Shown here piece by piece: positions 1-10,570 of a stretch of DNA of 64,000 bases. The translations under genes and the position numbers were made by a program. The notes beneath the pieces are model-generated. The model saw only the letters and a list, made by a program, of their open reading frames with translations, made no database searches and was not told where the DNA came from. Position 1 is the first letter of the stretch. Each line of letters opens with the position of its first letter. The stretch is from Picochlorum sp. 'celeri' (taxonomy: Eukaryota > Chlorophyta > Trebouxiophyceae), in NCBI GenBank assembly GCA_010909725.1, contig JAACMV010000017.1, positions 372,001 to 436,000 on the forward strand, in the 5' to 3' direction.

Positions 1-3000
1 ACAACACTCACCGAACTAAGTGCCATACAACCTCCAGCAATCCAAGGAGGCAGCTGGAATTGGAACATTGGGTACAGGCATCCAGCTGCAATTGGCACCA
101 TGACAAGGTTATATCCTAGAGCCCACACGTAATTCCATTTGATTCTTCTAAAGGTTGCACGACAGATATCAAGTGCCATGATGACATCCTCAATGTCACT
201 TTTCACAAGAATGATATCTGCTGCCTCAACTGCAACATCTGCACCAGACCCAATTGCCATACCAATATCTGCCTTTGCTAAAGCTGGGGAATCATTGACA
301 CCGTCTCCCACCATTGCTACTGTGCACTTTTTTGAGGACTGCAACTCTGACACAACCGCTGCTTTGTCACCAGGCATTACCTCGGCATGGATATTTGTCA
401 CACCAAGTTGATGACCAACTGCTCGTGCAGTTCTCCAATTGTCTCCAGTGAGAAGAACACACATGATACCCATTTGATGCAGTGCTGAGACCACACCTCG
501 AGACTCTGGTTTGATAGGATCCATGACACAGAATATTGTAGCGAGGACTCCGTCAACAGCCATATATATGCAGGAGCATCCTCTGGACTCCATCTCTCGA
601 GCATACTCGGCTGCCGCGCTGCCAGAATCCAGCCCAGCAATTCCTTTGGACTTTAATAAATTTGCATTTCCCAGAAGTATAGAAATGTTTGATCCAAACC
701 GGGTGTTTCGACGTAGATCTTCTGGCGTTTTGATTGATGCAGCAAGCCCTTGCCCTACGAGAATTTCAACATCATGAGCAATTGTCGTTGAGTTTGTCAC
801 TTTCGACGGCTTCTCGGATACTACAAGCCCTGCGGAAGATGAGACGTCATTTGACTTTTGCTGAAACATGGAAGGTCGAGATTGAGACACCCATTTTCCA
901 CTCCTGTACAAATTCTCAAATGTAATGATAGCAGAGGCAATTGGATGCTCACTGCTCTTTTCTAATGCTGCCGCAATATCTGCTGCTACATGCGCTGGAA
1001 TGGCCTTATCCAGCATTAAAAAGTCCACGACAACAGGTTTTCCAAAGGTTAACGTGCCTGTCTTGTCAAATACAACTACGTTCACATCTACAGCTCGCTC
1101 CAGTATATCCCCACCTTTGATCAACACTCCATTAGAAGCAGCAACTCCCGTCCCAACCATCACAGCTGTAGGAGTTGCCAACCCCAAGGCACATGGACAT
1201 GCAATCACCATGACAGCAATGCCAAATAAGAGAGAAAATAGAAATAAGGAGTGACCAGGTGGGATCCACGAATCTGGAACAATACCAGACACACCCGCAA
1301 GATACCATATTGCTGTCGTACACAGCGACAAGCTCACAATCACAGGAACAAATACTGCAGATATACGGTCAGCAACTGCTTGTACAGGTGCTTTACTAAG
1401 CTGTGCACCTTCAACCAAACGCACAATCTGACTCAATGTCGTATCAGCCCCCACTCTCTCAGCCTGAATATGAATCATACCCCCATTATTCAAAGTTCCT
1501 CCGACAACAGGATCACCTACAGTCTTTCCGACTGGTATTGATTCCCCAGTAAGCATGGACTCATCGATGAATGTAGACCCATACACAATCTTTCCATCAG
1601 CAGGAATCCTCGATCCGGGAAGAACTTTCAAGACATCCTTTGTTTGAATCAAAGACGATGGAATCTCACGCTCAATCACATCACCTCCATTTAAATCTTC
1701 CTCGAGCAGAATCGCAGAAGCTGGGGCCATGGAACACAGCTTTACAATGGCCTCTGAGGTCTTGCCTTTTGCCTGCATACACGCAATACATACAGTTAAA
1801 TTGAAACACAACATACATATTCTCCAGCATGTGCCGATCGACGTACCGATGACTCCATATATTTCCCAAGCAGCACAAACGTAATTAGCATCGCTGATGT
1901 TTCAAAAAAATCAGTTGGGCTATACTTTCCAGTCATATGATGCTCCATGATATGGTGATGAATGATTGATATCATCGAATACAAATACGATGCATTCGTA
2001 CCAAACGACACCAGGCAATCCATATTTGCTCTCTTCCCTTTCAATGCTCGATACGCACCGATATGGAAGGGCCATCCAATCACAAATTGCACAGGGGTTG
2101 CCAGGGCCCATTTTAATACTTCATCCAAGGGAAAGCCAAACACCATGGTGCTATACACAAAATCCAAAGCCCCGACATAGGGAAAAACCATCGCTACTAG
2201 AAACACAGGTATCGTCAAAACAGTTGACACTGTAGCCAACCGCCGATATCGTGCAGTCTCTTGTTCATTATGGCCTGCACCATGTGATTTTCCACTCTCC
2301 AACACAGATGCAATAAATCCTACCTGATCAATCTTTTCTATTATATCTCGAGGCCCGATGAGAGAAGGATCAAACGAAACCTCGGCAGTATTTGCCATGA
2401 GACTCACATCAACAGATAAGACACCGTCTTCCCGACGAAGCGCCTCCTCCACAGCAGAAGAGCATGATGCACACGTCATCCCCTGAATAGCCAGCAGGAT
2501 CTTTGAACTACTCGTTTCTTGCACTATAGATGCTTTGAATCCACATGATTCAATAGACGCGATGATATCGCGGGTCAACAGCGACCCAGGAGCATACTCT
2601 ACTTCTGCCTGATTCGTAGACAAGGACACAGCTGCCTTCCCCACCCCAGGCAATTTCTTCAACGCCTTCTCCACAGCAGTCGAACACGACGAGCAATGCA
2701 TTCCTTGAATATCCAACTGTATCTTTGACATCAACCCTGCGTCGTCGCCCTTGACACATGCTTCAAACCCAGCATCTTGCACCGCCTGTATAAGAGTATC
2801 CACATCAACCAGACTAGGATCATATCGCACGTCTGCGCTCTCATTCAACAAAGCAACGGAAGCACTCTCAACACCATATGTTGACTGTAGAGCAGATTCA
2901 ACTGCACTTGAACAGGATGAGCAGTGCATTCCGCTGACAGACAGAACAGTCCGCTCTGTGTGGCCTCGCGTGCCATCCACAAGGGCCACCAACTCTTCCT

Positions 3001-3085
3001 CTTTCAACCCATCTTTTTTACCATCCCAATAATAATTTGATACGTCGGCCCCTCGCCTCCACAAAGACTCTAAGAATGACGCCAT
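1..3085 (-). CDS. Copper-transporting P1B-type ATPase, 3' end beyond the window
   Basis: This is a P1B ATPase that exports Cu+ across a membrane (RAN1/HMA5/CCC2 type). Exon 1 is 1847..3085 and exon 2 is <1..1772. The 74-nt intron 1773..1846 (GTACGT..CAG, phase 0) joins ...YMESS to AKGKTSEA. About 1003 residues are visible. Three N-terminal heavy-metal domains carry GMHCSSC (about residue 53), GMHCSSC (about 127) and GMTCASC (about 202). Membrane helices follow. Exon 2 encodes the CPC metal site in a membrane helix, the phosphorylation motif DKTGTL (near 1060), the SEHPIA nucleotide-binding motif (near 940) and GDGVNDSPAL (near 300). The frame is open at base 1 inside the last membrane segments, so only the extreme C-terminus is missing. 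Start: ATG at 3085. The gene diverges from the LYR-motif gene across 335 nt. Family is secure; the target membrane is not shown by the sequence. Confidence 0.95.
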
Positions 3086-3420
3086 GAAGAGACTTTCGTT
3101 TGAACTTTTCTAGTCTGACTACAAAAGATAGCACGGAATCCTCATTTCTGTGGATTGAAGTTCCCTTAAGGGATCCATAAACTGTATTATTATTTAAATA
3201 ATTCTGATCTGGCTGAGTCAAAGGCAAACACGCTTGGAGTACCTGTCACGTGGATTTTGTTCTGCAACTAATGCCCACTCCCGATGAAAATATATTGTGT
3301 CCGATCACGCATCGTCTTTGATGGGCAGATATTGAACCATCACATTCCCATGCCATTGTCCATTGATACACGTTAGAATTGGCCATACGGCATTCCGTAT
3401 TTACATATACATGGTTTGGC
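3086..3420. other. Divergent spacer between Cu-ATPase and LYRM gene
   Basis: This 335-nt non-coding interval lies between two divergent start codons and must hold both promoters. It is AT-rich near 3180-3200 (TTATTATTTAAATAATT). I see no conserved ORF, RNA gene or clear motif in it. Confidence 0.5.
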
Positions 3421-3903
3421 ATGATTGACAAATCACAGTTTACAGTCATCAAGGTGTGTTGACGACCCTTTTGTGAAGGGATGCATGGGGACCTTTTGTG
3501 GGTGGCTAATTTTTTCATTCCTAGAGCATTCGTTTGGTTCATGGATCGCCACTTCAAACATAATTTTTTAATTATTGCAGTTGTACAGAGACTGTCTTCG
3601 TCTGGCTGATTACATCAGCACAAAGGTGTGTCTTTTCTCACTTCCCTTGCAGTATTGTCTTCTGACGAATATCACTCTTCATACTGACGATGCTGTTCGG
3701 TCTATCTGTAGGGAGGAAATAGACTTGTGTTGAGAACTCAGGTTCGTGAAGCGTTTAGGAAGAATAAGGACGAGACAGATCCTGAGGAGATTGAGAAGCA
3801 GAAGGACGCAGCTGTGAGAGGTTTGTCAAATTACATGTTCTTTGAGGCGCAGCGCATGGCAAAAGAAGAGATTCAGGATGGAAATGACAAGTTTGACGGA
3901 TAA
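3421..3903 (+). CDS. LYR-motif (Complex1_LYR) protein, 3 exons
   Basis: The exons are 3421..3453, 3581..3625 and 3712..3903 (270 nt, 89 aa). The introns are 127 and 86 nt, both with GTGTGT donors. The spliced product reads MIDKSQFTVIKLYRDCL..., which places the diagnostic LYR triplet at residues 12-14. It continues with ADYISTK, REAFRKNKDETDP and RGLSNYMFFEAQRMA. LYR proteins are small helical adaptors, usually mitochondrial, that bind acyl-carrier protein and act in Fe-S or respiratory-complex assembly. This one resembles the plant LYR proteins of the LYRM9 type. Start: 3421 is the only in-frame ATG before an upstream stop, and it gives a VIKLYR junction. The last exon overlaps the start of the downstream Der gene by 20-26 nt in another frame. 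Identification is firm; the exact complex served is unknown. Confidence 0.85.
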
Positions 3904-5650
3904 AATAGCCCATGTTTCTAGGAAACATGTGAGTTGGGGGGCGAGAAGGGTCTTGGATAGGAGACCTTGTGTTCAGTGTCGGCAGTGTGTTGTGGCATCA
4001 AAGAAGAAGGATGTTGGTGGCGCGGATAGCAGTTCTTTATTTTTAAATGCTTTGGAAAAGCTTGAATCTAGTGCATTTGAACTGATTCCTGATGAAGAGC
4101 TCGTGGAAGAGGAGGAGATTGCAGAAGAAGGGTATGCAGTTGAAGAAGACGAAGAAAAGGGAGTGCCTAGCGAATCTAGGCAATATCAGAGCAGGCGGGC
4201 TCGAAATAGAGGCCAACCATACGAAAAGGAGATTCCAGACGATATGCTTCCACGCTTGTGTATTGTTGGGAGGCCCAATGTGGGTAAGAGTGCCCTGTTC
4301 AATCGCATTGTGGGGAAAAAGGTTGCCATTGTCTACGATTATCCTGGAGTGACACGAGACAGGCTGTACACCAGGGCGAACTGGGGAGGAAGGGATTTCA
4401 TGTTGGTGGACACAGGAGGTCTCATGAGTAAAGCGGAAGAGCTTCCTGATGGAGAACGAGAGCAGGCAATCCGATCCATATCTGAAAAGTTTCTACCCAC
4501 TGCAATTGAGCGCCAGGCAGCCGCTGCTGTTGAGGAATCCGACTCGGTCATTGTTGTAGTTGATGGTCAGACCGGTCCAACAGCGTCTGATGAAGAGGTG
4601 CTGTCTTGGTTGCGGCAATCACATCCAGGAAAACATGTCACTCTGGCTGTAAACAAGTGTGAGAATCTTGCCAAAGCTGATGAGCAAGCTTCCGCATTTT
4701 GGGAACTTGGCATTGAACCCATTGCAGTGTCTGCAATCAGTGGGAGTGGAACAGGAGATATATTGGATGCAGCTGTGAAGGGATTACCTCCTCCTCTAGG
4801 ATATGATACTATAGAGGAAGCAAAAGTGCCGATAAGTATGGCTATTATTGGACGACCTAATGTTGGGAAAAGCTCCCTGTTAAATTCCTTGGTAGGAAAA
4901 GAGAGGTCCATCGTGAGCTCAATGGCTGGAACAACTCGGGACGCCATCGACACGGATATTGAAGCAAGCGATGGAAGACGTTTTAAACTGATTGATACAG
5001 CAGGAGTTAGGAAGAGAGCATCAATTGCTTCGGGAAAAGATGGTGCAGAGCCCCTATCCGTGGAAAGAGCATTCCACGCTGTGAGAAGAGCTGAGGTCGC
5101 TGTGCTCGTGATTGACGCTTCCGAGGGAGTCACGCAGCAAGACTTTCGCCTTTCAGAGTACATAGCAGCAGAAGGTCGAGCCTGTGTTGTTGTTGTGAAC
5201 AAATGGGACAAGGTACCAAAGACAGATCATACACTGGCAGATTTCGAGGCAAATGTCAGAGCAGAGCTGCGCCCCATTGAATGGGCCAACATAGTCTTCA
5301 CATCTGCGCTGACTGGTCAACGAGTCAAGCGTGTCCTCGATGCTGCAACAGCAGCAGCAGAGGAGCACAGACGGCGCATCACAACTGCAACTTTGAACAT
5401 GGTCATCCAGGATGCCACAGGCTGGAGAGCCCCTCCAAGCACAGGAAGTGGTCGTCGTGGAAGAGTGTATTACGGAACTCAAGCTGGCATAAAACCCCCA
5501 ACCTTTGTTCTCTTCTGCAACGATCCCAAATTATTCCCAGAGGACTACAAAAAGTTCATGGAACGTCAATTCAGAGAAAACATTGGATACCCTGGTAGCC
5601 CAATACGAATCTTTTGGAGGGGCAAAACACAGAATACTGATATAGAATAG
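3878..5650 (+). CDS. DER: Der/EngA double GTPase, probably plastid-targeted
   Basis: Der/EngA is a ribosome-biogenesis GTPase that helps mature the large subunit of bacterial-type ribosomes; in plants it acts in chloroplasts. The protein has two tandem G domains. Each has GRPNVGKS (about residues 130 and 323), a G3 DTAG/DTGG, and NKCE or NKWD as G4. A C-terminal KH-like domain ends near residue 590. The first 45 residues are rich in Ser, Arg and Val and poor in acid, as in a transit peptide, and an acidic linker follows. A longer open frame begins at 3842, but that ATG lies well inside the LYRM coding exon. I prefer ATG 3878 or 3884, which still overlap the LYRM stop by 26 or 20 nt. There are no introns. 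The overlap suggests either a shared bicistronic mRNA or an internal promoter in the LYRM gene. Confidence 0.92.
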   Translation: MEMTSLTDKIAHVSRKHVSWGARRVLDRRPCVQCRQCVVASKKKDVGGADSSSLFLNALEKLESSAFELIPDEELVEEEEIAEEGYAVEEDEEKGVPSESRQYQSRRARNRGQPYEKEIPDDMLPRLCIVGRPNVGKSALFNRIVGKKVAIVYDYPGVTRDRLYTRANWGGRDFMLVDTGGLMSKAEELPDGEREQAIRSISEKFLPTAIERQAAAAVEESDSVIVVVDGQTGPTASDEEVLSWLRQSHPGKHVTLAVNKCENLAKADEQASAFWELGIEPIAVSAISGSGTGDILDAAVKGLPPPLGYDTIEEAKVPISMAIIGRPNVGKSSLLNSLVGKERSIVSSMAGTTRDAIDTDIEASDGRRFKLIDTAGVRKRASIASGKDGAEPLSVERAFHAVRRAEVAVLVIDASEGVTQQDFRLSEYIAAEGRACVVVVNKWDKVPKTDHTLADFEANVRAELRPIEWANIVFTSALTGQRVKRVLDAATAAAEEHRRRITTATLNMVIQDATGWRAPPSTGSGRRGRVYYGTQAGIKPPTFVLFCNDPKLFPEDYKKFMERQFRENIGYPGSPIRIFWRGKTQNTDIE

Positions 5651-5923
5651 CAATTATTATCTCGATGCAGTTGTAAAAGATAACCGTGTTTCATACAGCC
5701 AATATGAAACTTTTGATGTCTAATATGACTATTGCTTAAAAAAAGCAATTGCCATCATGATGGCAATGATGTTCATTGCAGTACTGCCCTTCACAAGAGA
5801 TTTAAATCACCATCTCAACAAAACACAGTCCAAGGCCATTGAGTACACAGATATTTTTATATTAATATCTGTTGAAATCAAATAAAAGGGAGATCGGATT
5901 TGAAAACACGCATATTTGTCGTC

Positions 5924-7895
5924 ATGGGCGACGACAATCATTCTGCAGGGGAAGGAGTTGGTTCCCAAAACACGCAAACCACCGATGGCATGGTGGATAA
6001 GCATATACGTTATGATAGAGGTATTCGGATATGGGGAATGCATGGCCAAGCCGCTCTTGAGCAGGCAAAGATTTGTTTGCTGAATTGTTCAGCTACAGGG
6101 TCAGAGGCTTTAAAGAATATGGTCCTTGGTGGTATCAACTCTTTCACGATTGTGGACAATTCTTTAGTTATAGATGAGGACTTGGGGACGAATTTCATGG
6201 TTCATCCATCATCCTTGGGGCAGCTGAGGGCGAAAGTGGTGACAGGTATGTGTTGACCTCAAGAGTGGTGTCCTCTGGCCACTGGATGCATCAGTAGATT
6301 CATACATGGTCGTCTCATTGTAATGCAGAATGTTTGAGAGAGCTAAATGATCATGTCGATGGGAGCTATGTGGAAGAAAGCCCCGGGAATTTGATTGTAA
6401 ACAATCCTAGTTTCTTTGATGATTACAGCATTATTATTGGGACTCAGTTGTCTGAGCAGGACTCGATAGCGTTGGATGCGATATGCCGACGATGCAACAT
6501 TCCTGTGGTGTATGCAAGAACGTATGGCCTTTCAGGAATGCTGAGGGTGCGTGGCTTAGTGTGTGATGTGCATGAATTATGGTAGAACTCTTCCAAGTAC
6601 TTCAAACTGTCTCTTGGTTGTAGAATTCTGTGATGGAGCACTGTGTGATCGAGTCGAAGCCGGAAAGTACTGTACATGATTATAGATTTGGGTATCCATG
6701 GCCTGAACTGGAAAAAATGGCAACGGATCTGGACCTGGATGCATTGGATGAGGCAGAGCACAGCCACGTGCCATATGGTACGTCTCTTGTGATGATTTTC
6801 AACTATTGTTTAGCTTCTTGTGCTCATATCCAATGAAATTGTACTACAGGTGTCTTACTGGTTAGAGCAATGAGTGAATGGAAAAGAAAGCATCCAGATG
6901 CAGAGCTGCCAATCAGCTCAGAAGAACGTAGAGAATTCAAGGCCCTTCTGAAATCATGGCAGCGCAAGATTGATGATTGCCCAATTCCTGAGGAGAACTT
7001 TGACGAAGCAGTATCGAATATGAATAAAGTATGGGGGCCTAAAAAGATTCGTACGTGGTGCAATGTATGTGACAGTTGTCTTGGTGAAATGGTATACTAA
7101 TTTGATTGGTGCTCTTTTTTGGATGCAGCCTCTGAAATCCTCGCAATTTTCGACGATGAAAAGTGTCAAGAGCTGACAAACCAATCGAGTAATTTTTGGA
7201 TCATATGCGCTGCCCTGAAAATGTTCACCGAAACTATGGGACAGGGACATTTACCAGTGTGTCCTACCCTTCCAGATATGCATTCAACAACCACCAGGTA
7301 TCTGGAGCTCCAACAGGTGTACAAGGATCGATTTGCTGAAGAGGTTCAAGCAGTACATCGGCATTGTATTGATATTATGAAAACATTCGGTATTGACACG
7401 TCCCGTATATCATCAGAGCTCGTAAAGACTGTGTGCCTGCATGTCAGAACCTTGAGGGTTGTGAGGACAAAACCATACCTGCAGTTAGACGAACCCAGCA
7501 CCTTATCAGCCATGAAGCGTGTTATATCATGTGAGGGGAAAGGCTCGGCCGCCGCTATTCTACTTCTTCTGCGCTGCGTTGACTCATTCCATGAGCAACA
7601 CAAGCGGTTTCCTGGGGAAGGAGAAACAGCTGACAGGGAGGAAGATGCAGCTCTCCTCAAGCATATACTCGCGTCTTCCACAGACAATATGTTTACATCC
7701 ATCGATAGCAACGAGGATATATTGTTTGAGCTCGTTCGAGCAGGTGGCAAAGAATTGCACTGCGTAGCATCCGTCATGGGTGCATTGGCATCTCAAGAGG
7801 TTATCAAACTTTTGACTGGCCAATGCGTTCCCCTCGGGGGCACCCTTATTTATGACGCCATGAACTGCTCCACCACTATATTTGATATTTATTAA
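5924..7895 (+). CDS. NAE1: NEDD8-activating enzyme E1 regulatory subunit, 5 exons
   Basis: This is the APPBP1/AXR1/ULA1 half of the heterodimeric E1 that activates NEDD8/RUB1 for cullin modification. Exons are 5924..6245, 6329..6546, 6624..6777, 6850..7050 and 7129..7895 (553 aa). Introns are 83, 77, 72 and 78 nt with donors GTATGT, GTGCGT, GTACGT and GTACGT. The N-terminus has the ThiF/MoeB-like adenylation fold ([30 protein letters not shown]). Joined exons give the family blocks CVIESKP, WKRKHPD and FWIICAALK. The C-terminus has [22 protein letters not shown]. Length fits the family (about 530). Start: the first in-frame ATG is 5924; the frame is open upstream but only from a TTG. The downstream GNAT gene begins 37 nt after the stop on the same strand. 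Confidence 0.93.
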
Positions 7896-7932
7896 ATATA
7901 AATAAAGCCTCAGATGTCCCAGAAGTAACTTT

Positions 7933-8499
7933 ATGCCTTCCCATTCCGTCGTGTCGTGCCAACAACTACTGCGGAAGGAAACACGATACACCCACATCCA
8001 TACACCCCGATGCCGCCTGATTCCTTGTTTTCTACATCGCTATAGACCAGTGAAAAGAACTCGTACCAACGCTGTTCGACTGCGGTCAGCAGAGCATGAA
8101 GATGCCAAGGATATTGCTGCCTTGGAAGCCGGCCAAGGTGGGTGGACCTTGCAGCAAGTACAGGGCGAGATTGCCAGAGAGATATCCAATGCCGTAGTGG
8201 CGGTAGATAATAACTGTATAGTAGGATGGATCACGGTATGGTGTATACCGCCATTCGAGTCGCAGATCATTCAAATAACAGTGTGTCCAGAGAGGCAGAG
8301 ACAAGGGATTGCAACCCAGTTGCTCACGCACATGATTGAGACGTCAACAGCGCTAGGCATCAGCACCATGGTTCTCGAAGTACGTGAAGACAATACTGCT
8401 GCGAGAAGATTGTATGAAAAACTAGGGTTCAAAGACGTAGGCGTACGAAAAAACTATTACAAGGATGGATCGCATGCAGTCCTGATGGAACGAACATGA
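7933..8499 (+). CDS. GNAT N-acetyltransferase, RimI-like, organelle-type N-terminus
   Basis: This is a 188-aa intronless GNAT acetyltransferase that uses acetyl-CoA to acetylate an amino group, most likely a protein N-terminus as in RimI. The core (residues about 48-188) shows RLRSAEHEDA, the acetyl-CoA loop RQRQGIATQLL (motif A, V-x-P-x-x-R/Q-x-x-G-x-A), and the C-terminal block LYEKLGFKDVGVRKNYY, which is typical of RimI. The first ~45 residues are Arg/His-rich with no acidic run except one Glu, as in a plastid or mitochondrial presequence. It begins 37 nt after the NAE1 stop, on the same strand. Its TGA forms half of a palindrome TGATCA (8497-8502), whose other half is the stop of the convergent kinase. 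Fold is secure; substrate and compartment are inference. Confidence 0.85.
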   Translation: MPSHSVVSCQQLLRKETRYTHIHTPRCRLIPCFLHRYRPVKRTRTNAVRLRSAEHEDAKDIAALEAGQGGWTLQQVQGEIAREISNAVVAVDNNCIVGWITVWCIPPFESQIIQITVCPERQRQGIATQLLTHMIETSTALGISTMVLEVREDNTAARRLYEKLGFKDVGVRKNYYKDGSHAVLMERT

Positions 8500-9843
8500 T
8501 CAATGAGATTTCTTCACAAAGGGTGGCATCGATAAAAGTTTCTCTGCATCAGGCCTGTCTTTTGGATCAAATTTGAGCATGGAACGAATCATCTGCATAC
8601 ATGATGTTGTCATTGTCGGGAGCAGAGGTACCTTGCCTCGCCTCAAATCATCATACATTTGGCCTCCAGAGGGAAGTTCATTGCCACTCGCCAACTCGAA
8701 CAACGTCGCTCCAAGAGCGAATATATCTGCTTTTTCCAGCTGCGTGTAATCTGAATTCATTACTTCAAGTGGGAGGTAGCAGGCATCTCCTTCTTGCACA
8801 GTCATGGCTTGCACTGCTGCACCCCCAAGTGGTCGACAGTTTGTTGCCAGACCAAAGTCTCCAATCTTGATTTCTCCAGGTAACAATTCCATGGGATCTT
8901 TTTCATCCTCATCCTTCCGAACTATGATGATATTACTCGGTTTAATATCCATATGCGCAATGCCATGCGCATGCAAATGCTTGAGAGCACACAGCACTTG
9001 CCGTGCCACCTCAACAAGCGTCCTCTCTGGCAACGGATCCCCCAATGAAATACTTTTCAATGTACAACTTCCAGCTTCTAATTGCAGGAAGAGATTCTCC
9101 GTATCATGATGACCCACAGTTGCTTCTGTCCATGATGCATAATACCTAATGATACCCTGATGATATGGGACATTGCTCAGAATCTGAACCTCCTGTAAAA
9201 ACTGTGCAAACTCTGGAGACTGCCTCCGAACACCTCTCAGCGTCCTTTTAATGGCATACACCTTCCCATCAAGCTTGTGCCTTGCACTATACACTTTGCA
9301 AAACGACCCCTGACCAAGCATGCCAGTCTCCTTGAATTCATCTCTATACCGTGATCCGCTCGGCACTGGAACCCCAACCTCCCCTCCAGTCCAACTCACC
9401 ATTGAAGCCTCTTCTTCAGCATCTTTCGAAAAGGCGTTCCTATAGCACGGTGCCACCTGTGCAGGTCGAGCATAGTGCTGCCCACCCATCTTTGGGGAGA
9501 TATTCCGCACCCTCTTGATCCTCGTTGGCGATATGACCGCAGGTGATCTCTGCCTCACTAACGTCCCAGCCACTCTCTGACTGGTAAGATCACATTCCAC
9601 ATCAAACTGATCAGCCGGGGTCACAAAGTCCTGACTCATGAGCCCATCTAGTTGAGAGGGGTGAACCGCCTGCATCTGGGACGGAGGTGGCATATTCTCA
9701 CAATCCTCATGAAACAATGGAACCCTACTTTTATAATTCATAGATTTCTGCTGCGATGCCAAGCACATGTTCCTAAATGGACCACTGAGTTGCCCTTCAG
9801 GGCAACCATCGCCAGACACCTGCTCCTGCTGTGAGGCAAACAT
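8500..9843 (-). CDS. WEE1: WEE1-like inhibitory CDK kinase
   Basis: WEE1 kinases phosphorylate the inhibitory Tyr of CDK1 and delay mitosis. This is a single exon of 447 aa. Residues 1-165 are an unstructured regulatory tail with several S/T-P sites (RSPAV, SPTR, ISPK) that could be CDK targets. The kinase domain runs from about 168 to 440: loop GQGSFCKVY, catalytic Lys in YAIKR (about 199), catalytic loop HMDIKPSN, DFGLA, and EGDACYLPLEVMN. The EGD..Y.P.E block is the WEE1/MYT1 signature in place of an APE motif. No membrane helix is seen after the kinase, which favours WEE1 over MYT1. ATG 9843 is the first Met. The stop abuts the stop of the GNAT gene with no base between them. The gene shares a divergent spacer with MCM2. 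Confidence 0.88.
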   Translation of the reverse strand: MFASQQEQVSGDGCPEGQLSGPFRNMCLASQQKSMNYKSRVPLFHEDCENMPPPSQMQAVHPSQLDGLMSQDFVTPADQFDVECDLTSQRVAGTLVRQRSPAVISPTRIKRVRNISPKMGGQHYARPAQVAPCYRNAFSKDAEEEASMVSWTGGEVGVPVPSGSRYRDEFKETGMLGQGSFCKVYSARHKLDGKVYAIKRTLRGVRRQSPEFAQFLQEVQILSNVPYHQGIIRYYASWTEATVGHHDTENLFLQLEAGSCTLKSISLGDPLPERTLVEVARQVLCALKHLHAHGIAHMDIKPSNIIIVRKDEDEKDPMELLPGEIKIGDFGLATNCRPLGGAAVQAMTVQEGDACYLPLEVMNSDYTQLEKADIFALGATLFELASGNELPSGGQMYDDLRRGKVPLLPTMTTSCMQMIRSMLKFDPKDRPDAEKLLSMPPFVKKSH

Positions 9844-10570
9844 TTTCTATATACTATCTACACTGGTATTAATTGTATATTTAATATGTGTATTCCAACT
9901 GGTAGTGTGTTGTATCGACGACGGATGGATCGATTATTCCAACCACCGAGCAACGAAAGTAACGGCCGATGTTTTTATATAGCCTTATTATGGAAGTCCC
10001 TTCTTCATGGCCTTGCCTTATTCATAAGGCATATTACATATTATTATGGAACGAGCATCTATATAGGTAGATTAGCCATTAGCCATACATTCGTATGATG
10101 CAATCGAGGCAGGTTTCTTTCGCCTTGATATGGCATATGCCAAGAGGAGGCAATCACACCTTGGAAACAGACACCAGGTACAGTATGCCATACATGATCG
10201 CGGAACGGCATTCGTGTCTTCCACTGTCTATCAAATTCAGAGTATCAATATGATAGTGCGGTTGATGATGTCACAGAAGAGTAGTATCATATCGGAGGTA
10301 AGAAAACAATGGAGACAACCACCACCTGGTGGTTCCAGTCTAGCAAAGCAAAAAAGGATTTCAATTGGAAAGTCGGAATAGAAATTCAAATTTCGAACCC
10401 CGCCCATTTTGACATTCGGGCAACTCTCGGGATTTCAAATAGTATCATCACTAGTATACGAGTTGTTGTAGTGATACATATTTTATATTAACAAAAGTAT
10501 ACGATACTGGGTATCAAAGAAGCAGACAGGTTGCCCTGCTCGTGTGACTACATTTCAAAATTCGTAGACA
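9844..10570. promoter_or_regulatory. Shared divergent spacer, WEE1 / MCM2
   Basis: These 727 nt separate the WEE1 start (-) from the MCM2 start (+) and should contain the promoters of both cell-cycle genes. The sequence is AT-rich with many short inverted words (for example around 10000-10040 and 10440-10500). I saw no exact E2F consensus (TTTCCCGC or its complement) and no conserved ORF. Confidence 0.45.

Noticed and set aside
3842..3878. Der/EngA start at ATG 3842
   Set aside because: That ATG is inside the LYR-motif coding exon, which has firm exon structure and family similarity; the shorter start at 3878/3884 leaves a better transit-peptide-like leader.
4567..5211. Long antisense ORFs inside Der, MCM2 (12499..13206) and the radical SAM gene (15660..16256)
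   Set aside because: They are reading-frame shadows of strong coding sequence on the other strand; no independent motif or start context.
5900..5923. NAE1 start at 5900, MYND start at 29140, NAGS start at 54260
   Set aside because: Those positions are TTG or GTG, not ATG. The first in-frame ATGs (5924, 29128, 54299) give normal N-termini.
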